A DNA stretch of 64,000 nucleotides, taken from the NCBI RefSeq assembly GCF_014349155.1, contig NZ_JACSIT010000118.1, forward strand, positions 62,001-126,000, read 5' to 3'. Below are positions 1 through 9,230 of the stretch, one piece after another. This DNA comes from Neolewinella lacunae (GTDB lineage: Bacteria > Bacteroidota > Bacteroidia > Chitinophagales > Saprospiraceae). Both the position numbers and the translations under genes were made by a program. The notes beneath the pieces are model-generated. The model did not search any database, was not told the origin of the DNA, and saw nothing but the letters and a program-made list of their open reading frames with translations. Numbering within the stretch: the stretch's first letter is position 1; each line of letters begins with the position of its first letter.

Positions 1-134
1 CCCGGATCAGTTGGGAATACCGCCCGCTTTCCTTCCTCTTCCTGGTTTTTAACGACAGCCGGGAAGACCTGGGGCTGGATCGCTTCACGCGGCAGGAGGT
101 CATCGGGAAACTCAACTGGATGCGGCAGTTCTAG
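1..134 (+). CDS. C-terminal fragment of a secreted/outer-membrane protein (possibly DUF5916 family)
   Basis: The third frame is open from the window edge to a TAG at 132-134 and gives a 43-residue tail containing SWEYRPLSFLFLVFND and ending KLNWMRQF. The alternating aromatic pattern, with tyrosine, leucine and phenylalanine before an acidic turn, resembles the last beta-strands of DUF5916/CBM9-type surface proteins of Bacteroidota. That assignment is from memory of the family only. The start lies outside the window. The 16-bp dispersed motif follows at 168, and the next gene is convergent. Confidence 0.55.
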   Translation, partial: RISWEYRPLSFLFLVFNDSREDLGLDRFTRQEVIGKLNWMRQF

Positions 135-167
135 CCCTCCCTACCCTGCTCTTTTATCCTTTTCCTG

Positions 168-183
168 GCACCTGCGACCGCGC
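168..183 (+). repeat. Dispersed motif copy 1 (GCACCTGCG-ACC-GCGC)
   Basis: Exact match to GCACCTGCG-NNN-GCGC. It lies in the 57-bp gap between two convergent gene ends, followed directly by an A-run. Confidence 0.85.
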
Positions 184-191
184 AAAAAAAA

Positions 192-1472
192 TTACGCCAA
201 AGACGTCCGGTAAGCATCCCCCAGCAACCGGTTCGCCGCCGGGTCGTCCAGGAGGCGTTCCGTCGCGGGGTCCCAGTGCAGCGGCCGTTGCAGGCGATAG
301 GCGATGTTGGCCAGCGTACAAATGCTCGCCGTGCGGTGGCCGGTTTCGGCCGGACAAATCACCGCGCTGCCCTCCTGGATGCCCCGGAAAAAATCGGCCA
401 AATGGGCGATGTTGGGGTGTATCACATCCTTGTCCTTCCAATCGGCCCGGCGGATGAGGCCCTTGACGGTGCTGTCCACGAAGCCGCGGCTGACGTCCAA
501 AGAACCCTCCGTGCCGATGAAGCGCACGGCGTTGCCCCGCCCGAAAGTGCGGTGTTCCACGCGGGTGCCGTCTTCGTAAAAGAAGGTGAGTCCCTGCTGG
601 GGATTTATTCCGCTGGGCGGGAAAAAACGGGCGGGTCCGGTGCGGTCTTTATCGAGCGCCCACTGCACGATGTCGAACATGTGCGCGCCCCAGTCGGTGA
701 CCATTCCGCCGCCGAATTCCGCAAAATCCCGCCATTTCGGCCAGATGTTTTGTTCCAGCGTAGGCGCGAGCAGGCCATTGAAGGGCCGCTGCACGGAACT
801 GCCTATCCACTGTGGCCAGTCCAGTCCGGCGGGCAATGGCTCGGCGGGCAGGTCGAACGATCGCGGCGGCGGGCCTACGCTGACGAGCACCTCTTTGACT
901 TGCCCGATTTTGCCGGCGCGGATGAGCGCCACGGCGTGCTGAAAGGTGAACTGCGAGCGTTGCATGCTCCCCGTTTGCAGGACCTTGCCGCTGCGGCGCA
1001 CGGCCTCGGCCACCGCCCTGCCCTCCTCGATGGTGTGGGCCAGGGGCTTTTCGCAGTACACGTGCAGGCCCCTGGCCAGGGCCGCCAGGCAGATGCTGGC
1101 GTGCTGGTGATCGGGCGTGGCGACGATGACCGCGTCCAGGCCGGGGTGCTCCAGCAGTTCCTGGTAGTTGCGGTAGCGTTTGATGTCGGCGGCCCCACCG
1201 GTGTCACTGCTGGCTTGCAATTTGTTTTGTTCGGCCACAAAATGCTCCAGCTTGGCGGCGTAGACGTCGCAGCCCGCCACCACCACGGCCGTATCCATTT
1301 GCGCAATCCGGCTGGCCAGTCCATTGGCCTGTTTGCCGGTGCCGATCACCCCGATCTGCAATTGCGCATTCGGGCTGTAGCCCCTAATGCCCGCCCGCGA
1401 CCACGAAGGCACCAGGGTGAGGCCCAGACTGGTCAGGGCGGCGTTTTTCAGGAATGTTCTGCGCTTGGTCAT
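192..1472 (-). CDS. Gfo/Idh/MocA-family oxidoreductase with Tat-type signal
   Basis: Predicted NAD(P)-dependent sugar or polyol oxidoreductase of 426 residues. The N-terminus MTKRRTFLKNAALTSLGLTL has the arginine pair of a Tat signal, as is common for secreted members in Bacteroidota. The Rossmann nucleotide loop is IGVIGTGKQANG (about residues 41-52), and the family EKP motif is at HVYCEKPLAH (about 137). It lies on the strand opposite the SusC/SusD operon, next to the AraC regulator, and probably belongs to the same carbohydrate locus. The substrate cannot be read from sequence. ATG start at 1472. Confidence 0.88.
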   Translation of the reverse strand: MTKRRTFLKNAALTSLGLTLVPSWSRAGIRGYSPNAQLQIGVIGTGKQANGLASRIAQMDTAVVVAGCDVYAAKLEHFVAEQNKLQASSDTGGAADIKRYRNYQELLEHPGLDAVIVATPDHQHASICLAALARGLHVYCEKPLAHTIEEGRAVAEAVRRSGKVLQTGSMQRSQFTFQHAVALIRAGKIGQVKEVLVSVGPPPRSFDLPAEPLPAGLDWPQWIGSSVQRPFNGLLAPTLEQNIWPKWRDFAEFGGGMVTDWGAHMFDIVQWALDKDRTGPARFFPPSGINPQQGLTFFYEDGTRVEHRTFGRGNAVRFIGTEGSLDVSRGFVDSTVKGLIRRADWKDKDVIHPNIAHLADFFRGIQEGSAVICPAETGHRTASICTLANIAYRLQRPLHWDPATERLLDDPAANRLLGDAYRTSLA

Positions 1473-1559
1473 TTCCGCTCGGTTTTGCTTGGGGGCTTAA
1501 GGTAGGCATTTGGGTCCATTACTGGCGGAATTTGCTTGCGGAGGGTTTGGGGACAGCGG

Positions 1560-1607
1560 GCGCGGCCGCAGGTGCTCCCCCCCGACCCCCCGAAGGGGGG
1601 AGTAGGT
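1560..1607 (-). repeat. Dispersed motif copy 2 fused to a G/C hairpin
   Basis: Bases 1560-1575 are the motif in reverse orientation with GCC in the variable triplet. They run directly into a C-tract and a perfect hairpin at 1586-1600 (CCCCCC-GAA-GGGGGG). The same composite recurs at 59380-59427. It lies downstream of the AraC gene and could act as its terminator, although no clear T-run follows. Confidence 0.75.
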
Positions 1608-1622
1608 TGGAGGAGCAATGCA

Positions 1623-2525
1623 TCAAGGCAAAGACCCCCGGTATTGCAAAGGTGAAGTGCCCACAATCCTTTTGAAAAAGCGGTTAAAATTGGAGACGTT
1701 GTTAAAGCCCGAAGCGAAGCAGATCTCACAAACGTTCATTTCCGTCTGCATCAGCAGATTGCAGGCATGACTGACGCGCAACTCGTTGATGAACTGTAGC
1801 ACCGTCTTCTGGGTGTTGGTCTTGAAGTAGCGGCAGAAGGCCTGTTCCGACATATTCGCTTGCTCAGCCACCTCACTCAGGGTGATTTTCTGCACGTAGT
1901 TGTTGCGGATGAAGTTGATCGATTCACTCAGTCGCTCCGATTTCTTCACGTTCAGCGGCTGCTGCGTGGAGGGGACGAAAAGGTTTTGCACTTCGGAGGT
2001 TTGCGCCAGGTGGGTGAGCAGGTGCAGGAGCACGATGAGCTTGTGGCTGCCGGAGGTCTTGACCAAATCCCACAGTAAATTATGCGCCACCTCTTTGGCC
2101 TGGCCGTGGAAACTCAAGCCCGACTGGGCCCGCTGGATGAGCGTTTTGATGGGCTCCATTTCGGGCAAATCGAAACCTCCCTTGATCAAATCGGGGGCAA
2201 ACTGCACCAGAATCAGTTCAGAAGAGACCTGCTCATCGCCCTGGAAGTAGCTGGGATCGCTTTGCCAGAAATGGGGAACATTGGACCCCACCAAAACCAT
2301 GTCACCACTGTAAAAGGGCAGGATGCTTTGCCCTACGAAGCGCGTCCCTTCCCCCCGTATCACGTACATGAGTTCCAGCTCGAAGTGGTGGTGCCAACGG
2401 TTGTAAAGGTGGGGCACAATCGCGTGCCGTGCCACGAAGGATTGGTTCGTCGGTTTTTGCTCCCGTTGTAGTAAAATGGACTCCTTCAATGCTTTACAGC
2501 TTGCTTTGAGAGGCCAATTTAGCAT
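1623..2525 (-). CDS. AraC-family transcriptional regulator
   Basis: A 300-residue regulator with an N-terminal cupin-like sensor region (HHHFELELMYVIRGEG at about 45-60, then a GDMVLVGSNVPHFW stretch) and a C-terminal double helix-turn-helix of AraC type (about 195-297: ITLSEVAEQANMSEQAFCRYFK, then VCEICFASGFNNVSNFNRFFK with the ending SPLQYR). It is divergent from the SusC gene across a 243-bp region holding a candidate promoter, so it probably controls the glucuronate/xylan locus. The inducer is unknown; a uronate or oligosaccharide is an inference from neighbours. ATG at 2525 is the only methionine near the domain start. Confidence 0.9.
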   Translation of the reverse strand: MLNWPLKASCKALKESILLQREQKPTNQSFVARHAIVPHLYNRWHHHFELELMYVIRGEGTRFVGQSILPFYSGDMVLVGSNVPHFWQSDPSYFQGDEQVSSELILVQFAPDLIKGGFDLPEMEPIKTLIQRAQSGLSFHGQAKEVAHNLLWDLVKTSGSHKLIVLLHLLTHLAQTSEVQNLFVPSTQQPLNVKKSERLSESINFIRNNYVQKITLSEVAEQANMSEQAFCRYFKTNTQKTVLQFINELRVSHACNLLMQTEMNVCEICFASGFNNVSNFNRFFKRIVGTSPLQYRGSLP

Positions 2526-2567
2526 TTTCAGCTAAAATAGTACCAACAATAGAGAAGAAACGCAAGA

Positions 2568-2595
2568 TTGAGGCTGCTACCACGCCATAATTTTG
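2568..2595 (+). promoter_or_regulatory. Candidate Bacteroidota promoter for the SusC operon
   Basis: TTG at 2568-2570 and TAATTTTG at 2588-2595, separated by 17 bp, fit the Bacteroidota -33 TTG and -7 TAnnTTTG pattern. They point towards the SusC gene and would leave a 5' leader of about 165 nt. The region between the divergent AraC and SusC genes is AT-richer than its surroundings. Confidence 0.5.
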
Positions 2596-2768
2596 TGCAT
2601 CGATCAAATGTTTTGAAATCCTCATCGCTTATAAAATAAAATTCCGAAAGGAGGAGGATAACTGCGGAAGCATTTGCTATTCGAAAGTACGGTACAATTT
2701 TCATGCAAAAGAGTCGCCAATATTGCTGAATGTCTTGGGAGCAATGAAGGTGGCATAAAAAGACAACT

Positions 2769-5700
2769 ATGGCGCTTGATTTTACGTCGCTTGGCAGGGG
2801 ATTGGCTCTGCTGTTTATCTTGTTTTTCACTTCAGTAGCAGTAGCCCAAACGACGCTCAGCGGTAGTGTTTTGGACACTGACCAGGAACCTTTGATTGGG
2901 GCAACGGTAACCATCAAAGGCACGGGAACGGGCACGGTGACCGACTTGAATGGCGATTTTACGCTCCAGGCCGCGGCGGATGATGTGTTGGTCATTACCT
3001 ACACCGGTTACCAGACTTTCGAACAAGTCGTGGGCAATCAAACCAACTTCGAGATTGTCCTGCAATCCAGCACTGCCGAGCTGACGGAAGTGGTTGTGGT
3101 CGGCTACGGCACCCAACGGCGGCGGGACCTCACCGGGGCAGTTGCCTCGGCCCCGCTGGAGGCCTTCCGGGAGGCACCGAATACCAATATTTTACAATCC
3201 CTCAACGGCACGGTCCCGGGCCTGGTGGTCGGCCAATCCACGGCCGCCGGCGAAGACGCCAGCATCCAGATCCGCGGACAAAACTCCATCAACGGCAATA
3301 CCGCGCCGCTCATCGTACTGGACGGCATCATCTACGCGGGCCGGATTACCGACATCAACCCGAACGATATTGCGTCGGTTGACGTCCTCAAAGATCCCAG
3401 CAGCAAAGCCATTTATGGTGCCCAGGCTGCCAACGGGGTCATCCTGATCACCAGCAAGACTGGCCGTGGTGCCCGCAAGCCAAGCATCAGCTATTCTGGC
3501 AACTACACCACGCAGAATCCCACTCAGGATCGTCGCCTCTTAAGCCGCGAAGATTACCTGCTGGCCGCTAGAGACGTCGATTACCTCAACGGCTACGTCG
3601 GCCCCGACTTCACCCAGATCAACCCCGACTGGACCCCGGAAAACGACGCCGCCTTTTTCGCCCCCATCCTCGCGGGCCTGGCCAATGGTACGGATTTTGA
3701 CTGGCTGGGGGCCACCCAGCAAAATGGGTTCATCACCGACCACAGTCTGAGCGTCAGCGGTGCCACCGACAAAACGACTTACTTCATCTCCGGCGGCTAT
3801 ACCGACCAGCAGGGCATTGTACTCAACGACAACTACAACCGCAAAACGGCGCGGGTAAACTTGAGCGTTGACGTGACCGACTGGCTGACCATCGGCACCA
3901 ACTCTTTCGGGAGTTTTGCGGACTACAGCGGCACCAGCCCCAGCATCGGTAACGTCACCAGCTTTAGTCCGCTCGCGGCCCCGCGGGATGCGGATGGAAA
4001 TTTCATCATCAATCCCCTGGGCGACAATGTTCTCAATCCCCTCCTGGCCAGCGATACCGACGACCGGGATATCCGCAATCGGCTGGTCGGGATTTTCTTC
4101 GGTGAAATTAAATTTCCCTTTATTCCTGGCCTAAGCTACCGCGTCAACTACAGCAACAATTACCGCTTCGAGACCCGGCAGAACGCTTCCGTTTACGAAG
4201 GCGGTTTGAGCGGCGCGGCGTTCAAAAACAACAACTCCACTTACGACTGGACGCTCAACAACATCCTCAACTATCAGGTGCCATTGGGGCCTAAGCATGG
4301 TCTTATCCTGACCGGCGTGCTGGAGCGACGGCGGATTTCGTTCGAAAGTACTTCGGCCCGTGGCGTAGGTTTTACGAACCTTGGCCTTTCCTTCAACGAC
4401 CTGGCCCAGGCCCGGCTCCAGTTTGTTGAGAGCAGTGCCTTCGAAGAGAGTTTCTCCAGCCAGATGTTCCGTTTGGCCTACGATTTTCAAAACCGCTACT
4501 TGTTCACCGCAACGGCCCGACGGGACGGGTTCAGTGGCTTTGCGGCCAACAACCGGTCTGCCGTCTTCCCCTCGGCCAGCATCGGCTGGGTCATCTCGGA
4601 AGAGGGCTTTATGGCCGATAACCAGCTCTTCGACTTCCTCAAGCTGCGGGTCGGCTACGGCATCAATGGCAACCTGACCAATCGCTACAGCTCCCTGGCC
4701 CGCATCCTGGCCGGCGAGGACAACCGCTACATCTTCGGCGACGGCGGGCAGACACTCAACGGGCAGGGCATCCAGAGCCTGGCCAACCCCAACCTGAAGT
4801 GGGAACGGACGGCGGGATTCAACTTCGGACTCGACTTCGCGGCCGTGGACGGACGGATCTCGGGCAACCTCGATCTCTACAACAGCAACACTACCGACCT
4901 GCTCTTCAATCTGGTCCTCCCCGGCATCACCGGCTTCACTTCCATCACCTCCAACGTCGGGGAAATCAAGAACAACGGCATCGAGCTGAATCTGAACCTG
5001 GAGGCCATCCGGAAAGACAATTTCAATTGGACGGTGGGGCTCAACGTAGCCCGCAACCGCAACGAAATTGTGAGCCTGTTGGGCTTTGACAACGACGGCG
5101 ACGGCCGCGAAGACGACCTCACCGCCAGCGGACTATTTATCGGCCAGCCGATCAATACCATCTTTGACTACCAGGTGGAAGGCATCTACCAACTCAACGA
5201 CGAAATCCCGGCGGGCTACGCACCGGGCACTTACCGCCTGCGCGACGTCAATGGCGACGGGATGATCACTCCCGATGACCGCACCGTCCTGGGTAGTTCC
5301 GACCCCGGCTTCACCCTGGGCCTGCGCAACAGCATCAGCTACGGCGATTTCACCTTCCGCTTTTTCTTCAACGCCGTCCAGGGCGGAAACGACTTTTACC
5401 TGGGCAACAACGAAGCTTTGGGGGTTTTGACCCCAGGACTGGCCCAGAGCCAGAACTGGTACGCCGACATCGACTACTGGTCTCCCAACAACCCGGGAGC
5501 CACCTACCGCCTGCCGGGAACCAATACGCCCTTCAATGGCTCGCAGTACTTCAGTCGCAGCTTCGTCCGGCTACAGGACGTGAGTTTGGCCTACAACCTG
5601 AGCAAAAGCCTCACCGAACAACTGGGCCTGAGCAGTCTCAAAGTCTTCATCGCTGGAAAGAACCTCTGGACCATTACCGACTGGGAAGGTTGGGACCCCG

Positions 5701-5774
5701 AAACCGACCAGGGGCTGAACGACAGCCGTCCGCTATTGGGCGGCTATTCCTTTGGCATCAACGTCTCTTTCTAA
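2769..5774 (+). CDS. SusC/RagA-family TonB-linked outer-membrane receptor
   Basis: A 1001-residue TonB-dependent glycan importer. Order of parts: signal peptide ending SVAVAQ (1-26), a carboxypeptidase-regulatory-like beta domain (about 27-105, LSGSVLDTDQEPLIGATV), a TonB-box-like TEVVVVGYGTQRRRDLTG (about 106-123), the plug with NSINGNTAPLIVLDGI (about 175-190) and KDPSSKAIYGAQAANGVILI, then a barrel ending in the aromatic GINVSF typical of outer-membrane proteins. Length is normal for the family. A SusD partner follows after 24 bp. Neighbouring uronate enzymes suggest a glucuronic-acid-containing glycan such as glucuronoxylan as cargo, which is inferred. Confidence 0.95.
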   Translation: MALDFTSLGRGLALLFILFFTSVAVAQTTLSGSVLDTDQEPLIGATVTIKGTGTGTVTDLNGDFTLQAAADDVLVITYTGYQTFEQVVGNQTNFEIVLQSSTAELTEVVVVGYGTQRRRDLTGAVASAPLEAFREAPNTNILQSLNGTVPGLVVGQSTAAGEDASIQIRGQNSINGNTAPLIVLDGIIYAGRITDINPNDIASVDVLKDPSSKAIYGAQAANGVILITSKTGRGARKPSISYSGNYTTQNPTQDRRLLSREDYLLAARDVDYLNGYVGPDFTQINPDWTPENDAAFFAPILAGLANGTDFDWLGATQQNGFITDHSLSVSGATDKTTYFISGGYTDQQGIVLNDNYNRKTARVNLSVDVTDWLTIGTNSFGSFADYSGTSPSIGNVTSFSPLAAPRDADGNFIINPLGDNVLNPLLASDTDDRDIRNRLVGIFFGEIKFPFIPGLSYRVNYSNNYRFETRQNASVYEGGLSGAAFKNNNSTYDWTLNNILNYQVPLGPKHGLILTGVLERRRISFESTSARGVGFTNLGLSFNDLAQARLQFVESSAFEESFSSQMFRLAYDFQNRYLFTATARRDGFSGFAANNRSAVFPSASIGWVISEEGFMADNQLFDFLKLRVGYGINGNLTNRYSSLARILAGEDNRYIFGDGGQTLNGQGIQSLANPNLKWERTAGFNFGLDFAAVDGRISGNLDLYNSNTTDLLFNLVLPGITGFTSITSNVGEIKNNGIELNLNLEAIRKDNFNWTVGLNVARNRNEIVSLLGFDNDGDGREDDLTASGLFIGQPINTIFDYQVEGIYQLNDEIPAGYAPGTYRLRDVNGDGMITPDDRTVLGSSDPGFTLGLRNSISYGDFTFRFFFNAVQGGNDFYLGNNEALGVLTPGLAQSQNWYADIDYWSPNNPGATYRLPGTNTPFNGSQYFSRSFVRLQDVSLAYNLSKSLTEQLGLSSLKVFIAGKNLWTITDWEGWDPETDQGLNDSRPLLGGYSFGINVSF

Positions 5775-5798
5775 ATCACCGCTTAAAGTCAACCAACC

Positions 5799-7496
5799 AT
5801 GCGTATCCAATCCTTTGCGCTACTGCTGCTTTGCCTGTTTGCGGGCCAGTTTTTTACCTCCTGCGACGAAGAAGCTTTTCTGGAAGAAAGACCCCTTGAC
5901 TTCTTCAGTCCGGAAAACTCTTTTGAAAACTTCGCCCAGTTTGAAGGCTCTCTTTACGATCTCTACGCGCGGGTGCGGACCACCCACTACGGCGGGTCCG
6001 ACATTTCTTATGCCCACCACTACGGTACCGACATGATGAAGGATGCGCGTCTTTCTACCGTCACGGGCCGTTTTGGCGACTATTCGAGTGCGCTCACCCC
6101 CCAGGCTGGCGTGGTGAGTTTCCACTGGGAACGCTGGTACAAAATCGTCTCCTCGGTCAATATCATCATCGGACAGCTGGATGGCTCCAGCCTGACCAGT
6201 GACGAGGCGCGGCGCATCGAAGCCGAAGCCCGCTTTTTCCGGGGCCTCGCCTACCGCTACCTCGTTTACCTTTACGGGGATGTGCCCCTGTACGTTGATG
6301 CCATTGAATCGCCGCGTACGGACTTCACCCGCGCGCCAAAGGCAGAAGTCCTGGCGCAAGTCGTGGCCGATTTCAGCTTCGCGGCCGATAACCTGCCCGG
6401 CATTACGGAAGTGCCCGACGGACGGGTACACGCCCTGGTGGCACGCCACTACCTGGCTGAGACCTATATCTCGACCGGACAGAACGACCTGGCCATCGCC
6501 GAAGCCACGCGGGTGATTGACGACCCCGCTACTGGCTTGATGACCGAACGCTTCGGCTCCCGCGTGAGCGCCTTTCCGGATGCCGACGTCTACTTCGACC
6601 TTTTCCGCCGGGGCAACCAGAACCGCAGCAGCGGAAATACGGAAGCCCTCTGGGTGGCACAGATGGAAGTGGACGTTCCCGGCGGTCAACTCGTCAGCAA
6701 CGCCGATTTTGGTACCAGCGGCAACCTCTTCGAGCGCATCCACGCGCCGGCCGTTTTCACCCTCAACGATCCAAACGGTGCTTCAGGGATGCTCTCCTGG
6801 GTAGGCGACCTCAACGGCGGCGGCCGCGGCGTTTCTTTCCTCCAGCCGACCGACTACTTTGAGAACCAGATCTGGGCCGATGATTTTGATAACGACATCC
6901 GCAACTCCCGCTTCAATTACGTGCGCGACGTCATTTACAACAACCCCGCCTCCGACTTCTTCGGGCAGAGTGCCGTCGAATTCCCCGGCTCCGTCATTCT
7001 GGGCCAAGACTGGCGCTTCTACCCCTGGCTTTCTAAGGTCACGACCCCTGAGAACCACCCCGAGGGACTTTACCAAGAGGGGCGGGCCGGCGACTTCCTG
7101 CTCAACGCCAACGCCGGAGCGACGTACACGGACCAGTACTACGTCCGCCTCGCCGAAACCTACCTCCTGCGCGCCGAGGCCCACCTGGCCGCTGGCAATG
7201 CCCAGGCGGCAGCGGATGACATCAACGTAGTCCGCGCCCGCGCCCAGGCAAGTCCCGTCAGCCCCGGTGCCGTAACCATCGATTACATCCTTGACGAGCG
7301 CGCCCGCGAACTCAGCCTGGAAGAACAGCGCCGCATCACCCTGCACCGCCTGGGCAAACTCGTGGAGCGGGTACGGCTCTACAACGACCACAACCGCGAC
7401 GAAATTCAGGATTTCCAGGGTTTATGGCCCATTCCCCTGCGGGAAATCGAGGCCAATACCACGGGAAACCTGCCCCAAAACCCTGGCTATAATTAA
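5799..7496 (+). CDS. SusD/RagB-family nutrient-binding lipoprotein
   Basis: A 565-residue surface lipoprotein forming the lid of the SusC transporter. The lipobox is FFTSC with the lipidated cysteine at 21, followed by DEEAFLEERP, the usual SusD N-terminal style. The first half has TPR-like helices (RIEAEARFFRGLAYRYLVYLYGDVP, the family hallmark, at about 137-162). The C-terminal portion carries the conserved RLAETYLLRAEAHLAAGNAQAAADDINVVRARA region and ends in WPIPLREIEAN. It starts 24 bp after SusC and is surely co-transcribed with it. Confidence 0.95.
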   Translation: MRIQSFALLLLCLFAGQFFTSCDEEAFLEERPLDFFSPENSFENFAQFEGSLYDLYARVRTTHYGGSDISYAHHYGTDMMKDARLSTVTGRFGDYSSALTPQAGVVSFHWERWYKIVSSVNIIIGQLDGSSLTSDEARRIEAEARFFRGLAYRYLVYLYGDVPLYVDAIESPRTDFTRAPKAEVLAQVVADFSFAADNLPGITEVPDGRVHALVARHYLAETYISTGQNDLAIAEATRVIDDPATGLMTERFGSRVSAFPDADVYFDLFRRGNQNRSSGNTEALWVAQMEVDVPGGQLVSNADFGTSGNLFERIHAPAVFTLNDPNGASGMLSWVGDLNGGGRGVSFLQPTDYFENQIWADDFDNDIRNSRFNYVRDVIYNNPASDFFGQSAVEFPGSVILGQDWRFYPWLSKVTTPENHPEGLYQEGRAGDFLLNANAGATYTDQYYVRLAETYLLRAEAHLAAGNAQAAADDINVVRARAQASPVSPGAVTIDYILDERARELSLEEQRRITLHRLGKLVERVRLYNDHNRDEIQDFQGLWPIPLREIEANTTGNLPQNPGYN

Positions 7497-7551
7497 TCCG
7501 TATTAAGCGCAAAAAAACATGGCTAAGCCCACGTCGCGACCCGCCCAGACC

Positions 7552-7617
7552 GACCCCGGAGGGGTCCAACCTCCATAACCCCGGATGAAGAATGCACAGT
7601 ATCAGTAATCCGGGGAT
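7552..7617 (+). repeat. 66-bp direct repeat, copy 1
   Basis: First of two closely similar 66-bp units in the gap after the SusD gene. Each starts with the palindrome GACCCCGGAGGGGTC and contains CCCCGGAT and ATCCGGGG arms that can pair across the unit. The reverse strand reads LHPGL-RLDPSGV-like peptides in both copies, but no start or conserved longer frame supports a gene. Confidence 0.8.
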
Positions 7618-7657
7618 ACAAACCATCCGTATTCCGGTGGACTCCCACAAGATCCCC

Positions 7658-7723
7658 GACCCCGGAGGGGTCCAACCTCAATAACCCCGGATGAAGGTTG
7701 CACAGCATCCGTAATCCGGGGAT
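7658..7723 (+). repeat. 66-bp direct repeat, copy 2
   Basis: Second unit of the pair, 106 bp after the first and the same length, differing at only a handful of bases. The palindromic ends are kept. With copy 1 it fills most of the 278-bp gap between the SusD and glycoside hydrolase genes and may form a pair of hairpins separating the two transcription units. Confidence 0.8.
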
Positions 7724-7774
7724 CCTCCCACAAGCCCAGCCACCACTTCAAATCAACCAATAATCAAATTCATA

Positions 7775-9223
7775 ATGTCGAATCGCCATCCATACTGGTA
7801 TCCCCTGCTCATCCTGACTTTACTTTGCACCTGCGTCAGCGCCCAACATAACGTAACTCCCTGGACGGAAGTGGCCATCGGGCTGCCCGTCGCCGGTAAA
7901 CTAAAAACGCTGACGACCCACGAAGTCAAAGGCTACCCCTGGAGCGTTGGCGGCGAGACGATGGACCGCGACTATACGATTTACGACAACTGGAAAGCCT
8001 ACGTCGAACCCCTGGGAATTACGCAGGTCCGATTGCAAAGTGGCTGGGCTAAAACCGAAAAAAAGCAAGGCCAATACGATTTTGCCTGGCTGGACCACCA
8101 CGTGCGCGACCTCGTAAAAAAAGGCGTTAAGCCCTGGATCAGCCTTTCATACGGCAACGAAATATACTCGGGTGGCGGCGGCATCCGGCTCGGGGCAGGC
8201 CTACCCAACAGTGGTACGGCCAAAGAGGGATGGAAGCGTTACGTGCGGGCCACGGTGGCGCGTTATTCCGACGTAGTGGACGTCTGGGAGGTTTGGAACG
8301 AGCCCAATAACAACTGGCGGCCCGATAATCCTGGCCACGGCAATCCACCGGAAGATTACGCTGCCTTTCTGATGATGACCAGCAAGATCATCCGCGAACT
8401 GCAACCCAAGGCCACCATCATCGGAATGGCCTCCGCCGGAATCGCCACGCAGTGGAATGCCCGGGTGCTGCGCTACCTCAAGGCCAACGACGGCCTCGAA
8501 TCCCTGGACCTCCTCTGCTATCACCCCTACAGCCTCAACCCCGATGCGGTAGACCGTGGCGTGGCCGAACTCCGCGACACCCTGCGCAAGTACAGCGACC
8601 GCATCGAGCTCTACCAGGGGGAAAACGGCGCGCCCAGCGAGTTCCGCAACACCAAAGCCCTGAGCAAGTACAACTGGACCGAACTGAGCCAGGCCAAATG
8701 GTTTTTGCGCCGCGCCATTAACGACCGCGGACAGGGCATTGGCACCAGCATTTTTTCCATCGTGGATTTGCAATACCCCGACGAAATAAACCGCAAAGGC
8801 CTGTTGCTGACCAACGACAATAAAGAAGTCGTCCGGCCAAAACATGCCTATTCCGCAGTACAAAACCTCGTCTCGCTCTTCGGGGCGGATGTGGTCCGCC
8901 GGCCCGACTTCGACTACAAGGCGGCCACTTACCACGGCGTAAAGGCTTACGCTTTTGACCGGTCCAACGCGGCGCTGGTGGCTTTTTGGTTCGGCGACAA
9001 CATTCCGTCGGACTACAACACGACGACGGCGGTGGATCTGACTTTCCGGAAAACGACCTTTAAAGATCCGGTTTGCGTTGACCTCCGCACGGGGCAGGTA
9101 TATGAAATCCCCGCCAGCCGGCACCGCGTGGAAAATCAGGATCACGTATTTTTCGGCATTCCGGTGTACGACAGTCCTACCGTGATTGCCGAACGTTCGG
9201 CTTTGCCTGGCATCCTTAAATAA
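7775..9223 (+). CDS. Secreted clan-A glycoside hydrolase (GH39-like)
   Basis: A 482-residue secreted TIM-barrel hydrolase. The signal peptide ends LCTCVSAQ (17-24). The acid/base glutamate is in WEVWNEPN (Glu176) and the probable nucleophile is in YQGENGAP (Glu283), the spacing expected of clan GH-A. After about residue 360 there is a small beta-rich tail. The closest recollected family is GH39 (beta-xylosidase and related), but GH5-like alternatives cannot be excluded. It follows SusC/SusD and precedes uxaC, so xylan side-chain or backbone processing is a reasonable inference. The signal peptide codons contain a copy of the dispersed 16-bp motif. Confidence 0.82.
   Translation: MSNRHPYWYPLLILTLLCTCVSAQHNVTPWTEVAIGLPVAGKLKTLTTHEVKGYPWSVGGETMDRDYTIYDNWKAYVEPLGITQVRLQSGWAKTEKKQGQYDFAWLDHHVRDLVKKGVKPWISLSYGNEIYSGGGGIRLGAGLPNSGTAKEGWKRYVRATVARYSDVVDVWEVWNEPNNNWRPDNPGHGNPPEDYAAFLMMTSKIIRELQPKATIIGMASAGIATQWNARVLRYLKANDGLESLDLLCYHPYSLNPDAVDRGVAELRDTLRKYSDRIELYQGENGAPSEFRNTKALSKYNWTELSQAKWFLRRAINDRGQGIGTSIFSIVDLQYPDEINRKGLLLTNDNKEVVRPKHAYSAVQNLVSLFGADVVRRPDFDYKAATYHGVKAYAFDRSNAALVAFWFGDNIPSDYNTTTAVDLTFRKTTFKDPVCVDLRTGQVYEIPASRHRVENQDHVFFGIPVYDSPTVIAERSALPGILK
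7827..7842 (+). repeat. Dispersed motif copy 3 (variable triplet TCA), in coding sequence
   Basis: GCACCTGCG-TCA-GCGC lies in the signal peptide of the glycoside hydrolase, where the overlapping codons read Cys-Thr-Cys-Val-Ser-Ala up to the predicted signal peptidase site. Confidence 0.85.
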
Positions 9224-9230
9224 CGCGCAT

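Noticed and set aside
276-1505. A 409-codon plus-strand open frame
   Set aside because: Antisense shadow of the oxidoreductase gene in GC-rich DNA; the minus-strand product has all the family motifs.
7525-7740. Small minus-strand genes with LHPGL-RLDPSGV peptides
   Set aside because: The peptide similarity comes from the two 66-bp DNA repeats; there is no credible start codon, ribosome site or extended frame.
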